64,000 nucleotides of DNA from Bacteroidota bacterium (GTDB lineage Bacteria; Bacteroidota; Bacteroidia; Palsa-965), in assembly GCA_006218065.1 (NCBI GenBank), contig VBWE01000011.1:1-64000 (forward strand). The letters run 5' to 3'. A program made the position numbers and the translations under genes. Below the pieces are notes generated by a model. That model saw nothing but the letters and a program-made list of their open reading frames with translations. It was not told the DNA's origin and did no database searches. Of this stretch, positions 53,175-59,707 are shown piece by piece. Every line of letters starts with the position of its first letter. Positions within the stretch are counted from its first letter, which is position 1.

Positions 53175-54083
53175 TTAAAAAACCTTTTGCCCCTTGCCTG
53201 TTGTAATCAAACTGAATAAACTTTGTTGCACAAGCATTTCCCATGCACCTGAACAATCACCGTAACACTGAAAATTGGGAACTAATCCAATGTGAGTGAA
53301 ACGCAATTGTGTCTTGCCATTTATTTCCTTGATTTCAAAAATGATTTTTGTGCCGTTCCATTCGTGTTTGTCTTTAAACGAACTCAAATTGCTGTCAGTA
53401 ACAAGCCACACTACTTTTTCATTTGGAATAATTTCAACTAATTTTTGTTTTGAATAATGGATGTCAAGCATATGATACTCAAACTCGTCATTCAATTTAT
53501 TTGAACTGCCGTTAATTTCACCTTGCCACCAACCGTTAACATTATTGATTGCATTAAACACTTCTTCGGGGGGTTGATTTACAAAAAAAGTAGTGGTGAA
53601 ATTTGCTGTCAATTCCTTTTCGTCTTCGGTTTGTGGTTTGTCTTTACCGTTGGGATGTCCGCTACCTGTGGTTATCAAACTGCGTAAACTCTTTTGAATG
53701 TAAGTGCTCCATGCGCCTTGACAAATATCGTAACACTCATATTCAGGAACTAAACCAACTTGGGTGAATTGAAGTTGAGTCTGATTATTTTTTTCAGTTA
53801 TCTCAAAAATAATTTTGTTGCCGTTCCATTCGCTTTTGTCTTTTGTAAAACTGAAAAAGTTGTCCATCACCAACCAAACAATTTTTTTGTCGGGGATGAA
53901 CTCCACTACTTTCATTTTGCAGCGATGTACATCTTGATAATGATAGCTCCACTCGTCATTCAATTTGTTTGTGCTGCCTTCAATTTCTTCACTCCACCAA
54001 GCACAAACATTGTTGATGGCATTGAAAACTTCCGTTGGAGAATTCCCTACTAAAATTGTTGTTGTAAAATCAGTTGTTGTCAT
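53175..54083 (-). CDS. Tandem-duplicated SRPBCC (AHSA1-like) protein
   Basis: 302 residues made of two copies of the same ~140-residue SRPBCC domain: [38 protein letters not shown] and [38 protein letters not shown]. Both end in a GLVP..CY..C.GAW..(Y/L)(I/V)Q(K/Q)SL..LITTG pattern. The fold binds hydrophobic ligands. The two halves are joined by a polar linker ([17 protein letters not shown]). Codons are clearly AT-richer than in flanking genes. Its start overlaps the ArsR stop by 4 bases. Confidence 0.85.
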   Translation of the reverse strand: MTTTDFTTTILVGNSPTEVFNAINNVCAWWSEEIEGSTNKLNDEWSYHYQDVHRCKMKVVEFIPDKKIVWLVMDNFFSFTKDKSEWNGNKIIFEITEKNNQTQLQFTQVGLVPEYECYDICQGAWSTYIQKSLRSLITTGSGHPNGKDKPQTEDEKELTANFTTTFFVNQPPEEVFNAINNVNGWWQGEINGSSNKLNDEFEYHMLDIHYSKQKLVEIIPNEKVVWLVTDSNLSSFKDKHEWNGTKIIFEIKEINGKTQLRFTHIGLVPNFQCYGDCSGAWEMLVQQSLFSLITTGKGQKVF

Positions 54084-54400
54084 TTTGCTTTGTTGTTTAA
54101 GATTGTTTCTAATTTTCTGAGTTTGGTTAGCCAGAATTTATCAAAGAAGTTAATGAAGTTTTGCAACTCATTAAAACCCTCTTGTTTGAGCATGCAATGT
54201 CTTTCTCTGCCAATGTCTGTAATGGAAATAAAACCTGCACCGTAAAGAATTTTTATATGCTTTGAAACAGCAGGTCGGCTCATGTCAAAATTATCTGCCA
54301 ATGAGTTTATCGTCATGCTTTCTTTTGAAAGCATCATCAGCATTTGTCTTCGGCTTGGGTCGGCAATTACCTGAAAAGCATCAAGCGTTTGCGTTCTCAT
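54080..54400 (-). CDS. ArsR-family winged-helix repressor
   Basis: 106 residues: [46 protein letters not shown] is the typical ArsR helix-turn-helix, followed by the wing ([22 protein letters not shown]). There is no CxC metal site, as in the ArsR members paired with SRPBCC proteins. It overlaps both neighbours by 4 bases (ATGA-type), so it is made with them. It probably represses its own operon through the twin palindromes at 54810-54851. Confidence 0.92.
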   Translation of the reverse strand: MRTQTLDAFQVIADPSRRQMLMMLSKESMTINSLADNFDMSRPAVSKHIKILYGAGFISITDIGRERHCMLKQEGFNELQNFINFFDKFWLTKLRKLETILNNKAK

Positions 54401-54804
54401 TTAGTAGCTTTTAAAAGTTCGACTAATTTGTTGCACAAGAACATCCAACCACCATTGTGGTCAGTTAAATTTTTGAATACTTCAAAGCCACTATGAACTA
54501 AAAATAATTCCGTTCCGCCTTCAATCGATGTGAGTGTCCAACTCACTTTTGATGTGTAGGGCGTCTTGGTTACAGCCCAGTCATTTTTCCATACATAACT
54601 AAGGTGCGTGAATGGTTTTACTTCCAACACTTCGCAAACAACAAATGTGTTATTAGGATTTGTGAACCGAAAATGATGCCCGACAAGTGGCTTAAAATCA
54701 CTTGGCATCAGCCACTGTGCCATCAGTTCGGGGTTGGTTAAATACTCCCAAACTTCTTCTGGAGTCTGGGAAAAATAAAATGTGTGTTTGATTTCTTTTT
54801 GCAT
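54397..54804 (-). CDS. SRPBCC-domain (AHSA1-like) protein
   Basis: 135 residues from the ATG at 54804 (MQKEIKHTFYFSQTPEEVWEYLTNPELMAQWLMPSDFKPLVG). Single START/SRPBCC fold with the family pattern SYVWKNDWAVTKTPYTSKVSWTLTSIEGGTELFLVHSGF and terminal helix GGWMFLCNKLVELLKA. First gene of the three-gene unit with ArsR and the duplicated SRPBCC protein. A longer frame to 54918 would run through the operator palindromes and is rejected. Confidence 0.88.
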   Translation of the reverse strand: MQKEIKHTFYFSQTPEEVWEYLTNPELMAQWLMPSDFKPLVGHHFRFTNPNNTFVVCEVLEVKPFTHLSYVWKNDWAVTKTPYTSKVSWTLTSIEGGTELFLVHSGFEVFKNLTDHNGGWMFLCNKLVELLKATK

Positions 54805-54809
54805 ATTGA

Positions 54810-54851
54810 GTAACTTTAAAGTTACGCAAATATATGTAACTTTAAAGTTAC
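54810..54851. promoter_or_regulatory. Twin operator palindromes around the SRPBCC-ArsR promoter
   Basis: GTAACTTTAAAGTTAC, a perfect 16-base palindrome, occurs twice (54810-54825 and 54836-54851), 26 bases start to start. Between them the minus strand carries the exact -7 element TATATTTG (54834 to 54827). One operator thus covers the transcription start and the other the upstream spacer, the arrangement expected for ArsR autorepression. Confidence 0.85.
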
Positions 54852-55030
54852 TAAACAAGTTTTTCTGTAAATATTTTTGTCTGCAGGTATGGCAGTTATG
54901 ATGCCTAATGAAAATCAATCAGTTAGAAATTTCTGAGATACTACGATGCCGTCCACCACATTTTTGTTCTCGTTTTTGTCTGTTCAAGGAAAAGGCTTAA
55001 TTGCCAGCCAATAAATTGTCTATTTTAGCA

Positions 55031-55170
55031 TTGGTGGTAACGTTTTACGGCTTGGCGATGTGGCGGAGTTTTAGCACAAAAACTCAATAGAATTACTGCT
55101 GTTGAACCTTGCACAAATGTTTCATAGAAGCACTTCAGCCGCCATATTGCCAAACCGCTGTTATAGGGCG
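55031..55170. repeat. attC-like repeat 2, right boundary of the SRPBCC module
   Basis: It starts TTGGTGGTAACGTTTTACGG and ends CCGCCATATTGCCAAACCG then CTGTTATAGGGCG. The left arm GGCTTGGCGATGTGGCGG (55050-55067) and the right arm CCGCCATATTGCCAAACC (55139-55156) are imperfect inverses. TTGCACAAATGTTT and GCACTTCAGCCGCCATA are shared with repeat 1. The stretch 54852-55030 holds no gene I can support. Confidence 0.5.
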
Positions 55171-55233
55171 TTTTTTCTCATTCATTCCGTTGTTTGTCAG
55201 CTATGTTTTATACACGTTGTTATCACACGTTTT

Positions 55234-55662
55234 TTATTTTTCAACAATTCTTTTAATCTTCAAGAGAGCTTCCTTCCAAAATTCATCCGAGCGATTTTTT
55301 TGTTTTTCAGTCGGGATATTGTCTTCGCTAATGGTTAAGAGAGTTGTTCCTCTCTTTTCAGTTATGTCAAAAGTCCAAGTCCGATAATTTTCTGGCGTGT
55401 CAGGTAGTCCATCGAAATGGCTCCAATGAGAATATTGAAGTTGAGTATTTGGTTCAACATTTAAAAGAATCCCTTTTTCCTCGTATTTATTACCGTTGTA
55501 TTCACCCTTGAATGTGATTGGACTTCCTTCTTTCCAATCTGTTTGGATTTCTGCTCCAAAGAAATACTCCTTAGCTATTTCTGGTTTAATTAATGCTTCC
55601 CATATTCTTACAGGTGAAGCGTCTATGTTCATTGAAGATTGAGATATTAATTCTTTATTCAC
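55234..55662 (-). CDS. SRPBCC-domain (AHSA1-like) protein, second module
   Basis: 142 residues: SQSSMNIDASPVRIWEALIKPEIAKEYFFGAEIQTDWKEGSPITF..YEEKGILLNVEPNTQLQYSHWSHFDGLPDTPENYRTWTFDI, a complete AHSA1-like fold ending in EFWKEALLKIKRIVEK. AT-rich like its neighbours, and placed just beyond attC-like repeat 2, so it would be the next cassette if this is a cassette array. No operator like that at 54810 is seen in front of it. The ligand is unknown. Confidence 0.85.
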   Translation of the reverse strand: MNKELISQSSMNIDASPVRIWEALIKPEIAKEYFFGAEIQTDWKEGSPITFKGEYNGNKYEEKGILLNVEPNTQLQYSHWSHFDGLPDTPENYRTWTFDITEKRGTTLLTISEDNIPTEKQKNRSDEFWKEALLKIKRIVEK

Positions 55663-55960
55663 TTGTTTTGCTTTAATTTGGATTTTCCTTTTACTTTTTG
55701 TTCTGTCTTGTCAGCAAGTTCTTGTCCTTTGTTTTTAATTCGGCCGCAAGAAATTAGTGTCTAAACGAATATTAACTTGTGTATAACCGCTACTCCTCCA
55801 AATCTACAACTCCAAGCCAACAAAAACAAAGCCTCGTATTTTACTGGTTATCATCCTAATTACTCGACAACAAACGCTTACAAACGAATACGAATAATTT
55901 GACGTAACAGTCCCTGCCCCAGTCAACACAAGGGGCTGGTATATGAGCAAAACAAAAGGA
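55663..55960. other. AT-rich intergenic stretch without recognised gene
   Basis: Between the last SRPBCC gene and the family B element. I see no coding sequence, RNA gene or repeat that I can support. The words TTAACTTGTGTATAACCGC (55769-55787) might be the remnant of another attC-like end, but this is weak. Confidence 0.4.
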
Positions 55961-55971
55961 CATTTGCCTAA

Positions 55972-56056
55972 CTCCCGAGCGCAGTCGGGGGGCGTGTACC
56001 TGGAACTTATTTACACAGGATTGTATTACACGCCCCTCGACTGCGCTCGGGGTGAC
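55972..56056. repeat. Palindromic element, family B copy 2
   Basis: Arms 55972-55998 and 56027-56056 (GAGCGCAGTCG..GGGGCGTGTA type) are inverse with a few mismatches. The centre CCTGGAACTTATTTACACAG aligns with the centre of copy 1 (41704-41790), and both flank it with GTGTA and GTATTACAC. The 30-base outer arms of copy 1 are absent. It separates two minus-strand genes. Confidence 0.85.
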
Positions 56057-56120
56057 GTCGTTATATTTTAGTTATTGGAATTGTTTTGGGAATTGTTTTT
56101 TGAGAAAGTTGAAAGTTCCC

Positions 56121-57137
56121 TCAGATTTTCTTCAGCACCTCAATCGTTTTCCCCATCATCTCTTCCGTAAAATCCAGGTGCGTAACAAAACGCACGGTCT
56201 GTTTTCCGAAACCGACGGCTTTGATATGCTGCTCCGCCAGCAATTGAATGAAACGCTCGCTGGGCATTTTTTCGCTGAGCGTGAAGATGATGATATTGCT
56301 TTCCACCGGCAGCAGGCTTTCCACGTAAGGCAACCGGCTGATCGTTTCGCCCAGTGTTTTTGCCCGGCGGTGGTCGTCTTTTAATCTTTCCACGTGGTTG
56401 TCGAGCGCGTAAATGCCCGCTGCCGCGAGAATCCCCGCCTGCCGCATGCCGCCGCCGAAAACCTTGCGCACCCTGCGCGCCTGCCGGATAAATTCTTTGG
56501 AACCGAGCAGCACCGAACCTGTCGGCGCACCGAGTCCCTTGGAAAAACAAACCGAAACGGAATCGAAGAGCATGCCCACGGCGCGCGTATCATCTTTGGT
56601 TTCCGTCAGCGCGTTGAAAATCCGCGCGCCGTCGAGATGGTATTTCACGCCATGCTTGCGGCAGACTTCCGAAATCTCTTTCATCTGCTGCAGCGAATAG
56701 CAGGAACCGCCCGCGCGGTTGGCTGTATTTTCCACGCTCACCAGCCGCGTCCGCGTCAGCCAGTCGAAAGCCGGGTTGATGCTTTCCTCCACCTGCTGCG
56801 CGCTCATCCGCCCGCGGTCGCCGTTGATCAGTTTGGCCTGCGCGCCGGAATTGAAACTGATTCCGCCGCCTTCGTAGTTGTAAATATGCGCGCTCGCATC
56901 GCAGATCACCTCGTCGCCGGGTTGCGTATGCACTTTGATCGCCACCTGGTTCGTCATCGTTCCCGAAGGACAAAACAAACCGGCTTCCTGTCCGAAAAGC
57001 GCGGCCGTTTTTTCCTCCAGCGCAATGATGGTCGGGTCTTCATTAAACACATCATCCCCCACCGGGGCGTGCAGCATGGCCTCGAGCATGGCTTTGGTCG
57101 GACGGGTAACGGTATCACTGCGTAAATCGATTGTCAT
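56121..57137 (-). CDS. Low-specificity L-threonine aldolase
   Basis: 338 residues of fold-type I PLP enzyme: [21 protein letters not shown] and [19 protein letters not shown] are the family N-terminal signature. The PLP aspartate is in [11 protein letters not shown], and the Schiff-base lysine is K200 in [13 protein letters not shown]. It cleaves threonine/allo-threonine to glycine and acetaldehyde. A possible -7 box TACTTTCG lies on the minus strand at 57162-57155. Single gene, divergent from the subtilase gene. Confidence 0.93.
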   Translation of the reverse strand: MTIDLRSDTVTRPTKAMLEAMLHAPVGDDVFNEDPTIIALEEKTAALFGQEAGLFCPSGTMTNQVAIKVHTQPGDEVICDASAHIYNYEGGGISFNSGAQAKLINGDRGRMSAQQVEESINPAFDWLTRTRLVSVENTANRAGGSCYSLQQMKEISEVCRKHGVKYHLDGARIFNALTETKDDTRAVGMLFDSVSVCFSKGLGAPTGSVLLGSKEFIRQARRVRKVFGGGMRQAGILAAAGIYALDNHVERLKDDHRRAKTLGETISRLPYVESLLPVESNIIIFTLSEKMPSERFIQLLAEQHIKAVGFGKQTVRFVTHLDFTEEMMGKTIEVLKKI

Positions 57138-57170
57138 TTTTTACTTTTTGGAAAATCGAAAGTACGGTTT

Positions 57171-57281
57171 TTCAGTGGCAGCGGCAGTAAACAGACTGGT
57201 TCAAGGTTCATCGCTAGTCGAAGTCTGAGACTTCGACTAACCGCGATCTGATTTACGCGAACCGTTTACTACCACTGCCGC
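57171..57281. repeat. Palindromic element, family A copy 2
   Basis: Outer arms 57171-57190 and 57262-57281 match at 17 of 20, with the words CAGTGG and CAGCGG exchanged. Core hairpin 57213-57237 (TAGTCGAAGTCT and its inverse around G) and the following TCTGATTTAC are shared with copy 1 at 29900-30002. It lies between divergent genes, where a terminator is not expected. Confidence 0.85.
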
Positions 57282-57361
57282 TGAAGTAAAGTCCCATTTC
57301 GAAAGCAAACCATCCTTAAAAGTATGCGGACGCTGAGAAATTTTATACGAACTTTTCTTAG

Positions 57362-57369
57362 TAAGTTTG
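57362..57369 (+). promoter_or_regulatory. -7 element abutting the subtilase gene
   Basis: TAAGTTTG is an exact consensus match ending 4 bases before the ATG at 57374; the transcript is probably leaderless. Confidence 0.6.
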
Positions 57370-57373
57370 AGGA

Positions 57374-58960
57374 ATGACCAAAAAGGCCCTGCTGCTTTTC
57401 CTGCTCAGCACCATTTGCCACATACTGCCCGCACAAACGGGATGGTGGGTCTTTTTTACCGATAAAAAAGGTTCGACGCTCGACCCGTTTTCCTATTTCG
57501 CCCCGGAAGCGCTGGAACGCCGGGCCCTGCATGGACTTCCCGCATGCGATTCGACCGATTTTCCCGTGAATGAAAACTATGTCGCCGCTGTTTCCGCTTT
57601 GGCAACCGAAGCCGGCTATCCTTCCCGCTGGTTCAATGCGCTGGAAATTACGGCGGATGACCGGCAGATCGAAAAAATAAAATCGCTGGCTTTCGTGCAT
57701 CACGTGGAAAAAAGCTTCGACTCGGGCTGGAATTTCTGCAGCGCCGACGATCAGCCGGCCAAAGAAAAAGCGTACGCGAAAGACGTTTTGCGCCAGGTAC
57801 GGGCTTTGCAGGGGCAGCTGTTTTTCGAAAACGGAATCGACGGAAAAGGAATCATCATTGCCATACTCGACGTGGGTTTTCCCGGCATCAGCGACAACGA
57901 CGGTTTTCATCACCTCACGCAGAACAACCTGATCAAAAGTACCTACGACTTTCTCGAGAAAGACGAAAACGTGGATAAAGGCGATGAGCACGGAACGCTT
58001 GTGCTTTCGTGCCTGGCCGGTATCGACGACAGTTCCTGCATCGGCATGGCGACCGGGGCGAGTTACCTGCTTGCGCGCATCACCCGCCCCAACGGAAACC
58101 AGTACAATGCCGAAAGCCGCTGGCTGGCCGCGATGGAATGGGCCGATAAAAACGGCGCGCGGATCATCAACAATTCCGGCGGGCCGAACGAACTTTCGTA
58201 CTTCCCGGAAAACATGAACGGCAAAACCTGCATCGTATCCCGTGCGGGAAATCTCGCTGCACGAAAAGGCATACTGGTTGTTTCCGCCGCCGGAAATTAC
58301 GGCGACCGCGGGCGTCCGTACATTTTACCGCCTTCGGATGCCGACAGTGTTCTGTGCGTCGGCGCCGCATCCATGAAAAAGGGAAGCTGCCTGCGCGATG
58401 ATTACAGTTCGTACGGCCCGACTGCCGATTTCCGCGTGAAGCCGGACGTTTGCGCACCCGGTCGCGTGGAAGTAGCTATGTCGTACGAAGGGTATTCGGA
58501 AGACGAAGGCACTTCCTTTTCCAGTCCGCTCACGGCCGGTTTCGCAGCCTGCGTGCTGCAGCTCAATCCCGAAACGAAATGCATGGATTTATTCGAAGCC
58601 ATCCGGAAATCAGGCTCGCTTTATCCTTATTTCGATTATTCGCACGGCACCGGTTTTCCGCAGGCGTCGAAATTCCTGCAGAAAAAAATGGTCCCGGCCG
58701 ATACGTCGTACACGCTGAAAAAAGATGATTTCGTGGTTTGGGTGGAAATGAAAAACATGGAGGAAGTCGACGAAGAATGCACCGGCGGCAAATTACTCTA
58801 CTACAATATCCAGGATAAAAAGGGGCGGATCATCGAGCACAGTGTGGTTGAAGCCTGCTCGCGCAGGATCACGCTCGTGCATGCGCGGCAGAAGTACGAG
58901 CAGCAAGGTTTTGTACTGCATATTTTTTGCAACGGTCAATATGAGCAGTTTGAATTATAG
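57374..58960 (+). CDS. Secreted subtilisin-like serine protease (S8)
   Basis: 528 residues: signal peptide (MTKKALLLFLLSTICHILPAQ), a propeptide-like region to ~150, then the S8 domain with catalytic D166 (IIAILDVGFPG), H206 (GDEHGTLVLSCLAG), N308 (SAAGNYGDRG) and S381 (EGTSFSSPLTAGF). The canonical DTG after the first aspartate is DVG here, as in many Bacteroidota subtilases. The C-terminal ~95 residues (KKDDFVVWVEMKNMEEV..CNGQYEQFEL) form a beta-rich domain but not an obvious T9SS sorting signal. The next gene begins inside its end (20-base overlap). Confidence 0.92.
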   Translation: MTKKALLLFLLSTICHILPAQTGWWVFFTDKKGSTLDPFSYFAPEALERRALHGLPACDSTDFPVNENYVAAVSALATEAGYPSRWFNALEITADDRQIEKIKSLAFVHHVEKSFDSGWNFCSADDQPAKEKAYAKDVLRQVRALQGQLFFENGIDGKGIIIAILDVGFPGISDNDGFHHLTQNNLIKSTYDFLEKDENVDKGDEHGTLVLSCLAGIDDSSCIGMATGASYLLARITRPNGNQYNAESRWLAAMEWADKNGARIINNSGGPNELSYFPENMNGKTCIVSRAGNLAARKGILVVSAAGNYGDRGRPYILPPSDADSVLCVGAASMKKGSCLRDDYSSYGPTADFRVKPDVCAPGRVEVAMSYEGYSEDEGTSFSSPLTAGFAACVLQLNPETKCMDLFEAIRKSGSLYPYFDYSHGTGFPQASKFLQKKMVPADTSYTLKKDDFVVWVEMKNMEEVDEECTGGKLLYYNIQDKKGRIIEHSVVEACSRRITLVHARQKYEQQGFVLHIFCNGQYEQFEL

Positions 58961-59663
58961 ACATGTTGTTTTCCTCTTCCTGCTCACGCTGCCGTGCATG
59001 CTTCACGCACAGAAACGGCTCGAGAGTTTGAAGGTGGATACTTCCGGCCGCGTGGAAACATTCGGACCGAATCGCCGGATCTTTGCGCAGGCCGTAGCCA
59101 GCGTCGGTTTGTTTGCCGATAACGGCGACCCGGGCGCGCGGACCAGGAGAGCATATTCGTTCCAGGCCGGCGGGCGCATGAAACTGAAACTCTGGTCCTG
59201 GGAAGCGCTTACGCTCGACGTGTACTGGAAAATGCAGCGCTGGAACCTGGAACAGAAACCGGGCAAATTATTGCCCGACGGAAACCTGCACCAGCGGGAA
59301 TTGATCGTTACGCATTCGCTGAGCGGCGATTTCTGCAACCGGATCAATATCGGCCGGAGAGGCGATGTACTCGGTACTTACGTGGATTTAGGCGTTTACG
59401 GCGATTATGTTTTTCACTCCGTTCACGTGATGAAAGACCTGTACCTCGATCCTGCGGTCAGCGGAAAAGAATCGCAGCTCACCAAAAATTTCGGACTGCC
59501 CTACATGGCCCCGCTCAATTACGGGTTCAAAGCCCGCGCGGGCAACGGCTGGATGAACATTTTCGCGATGTACCGGGTATCGGGTATTTTTAAGAACGAA
59601 TACACGTCACTTTACCCGCAGCTTCCGCGTATAACCATCGGGATCGAAATCGGGACGGAGTGA
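58941..59663 (+). CDS. Exported outer-membrane-like protein of unknown function
   Basis: 240 residues from the ATG at 58941, which lies inside the end of the subtilase gene; the frame is open further upstream but only this start gives the signal peptide MSSLNYRHVVFLFLLTLPCMLHAQ. The mature part has alternating aromatic/hydrophobic beta strands (YSFQAGGRMKLKLWSWEALTLDVYWKMQRW; NYGFKARAGNGWMNIFAMYRVSGIF) ending in IGIEIGTE, compatible with a small beta-barrel such as the PorT/OMP_b-brl type. Coupled translation suggests a joint role with the protease. Confidence 0.7.
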   Translation: MSSLNYRHVVFLFLLTLPCMLHAQKRLESLKVDTSGRVETFGPNRRIFAQAVASVGLFADNGDPGARTRRAYSFQAGGRMKLKLWSWEALTLDVYWKMQRWNLEQKPGKLLPDGNLHQRELIVTHSLSGDFCNRINIGRRGDVLGTYVDLGVYGDYVFHSVHVMKDLYLDPAVSGKESQLTKNFGLPYMAPLNYGFKARAGNGWMNIFAMYRVSGIFKNEYTSLYPQLPRITIGIEIGTE

Positions 59664-59677
59664 TTCCCGCAGATTCC

Positions 59678-59685
59678 TATATTTG
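59678..59685 (+). promoter_or_regulatory. -7 promoter element of the acyl-CoA ligase gene
   Basis: TATATTTG, an exact consensus match, lies 22 bases before the ATG at 59708, just past the previous stop (59663). Confidence 0.6.
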
Positions 59686-59707
59686 AAATCCACAATAGTA
59701 TTCCCTT

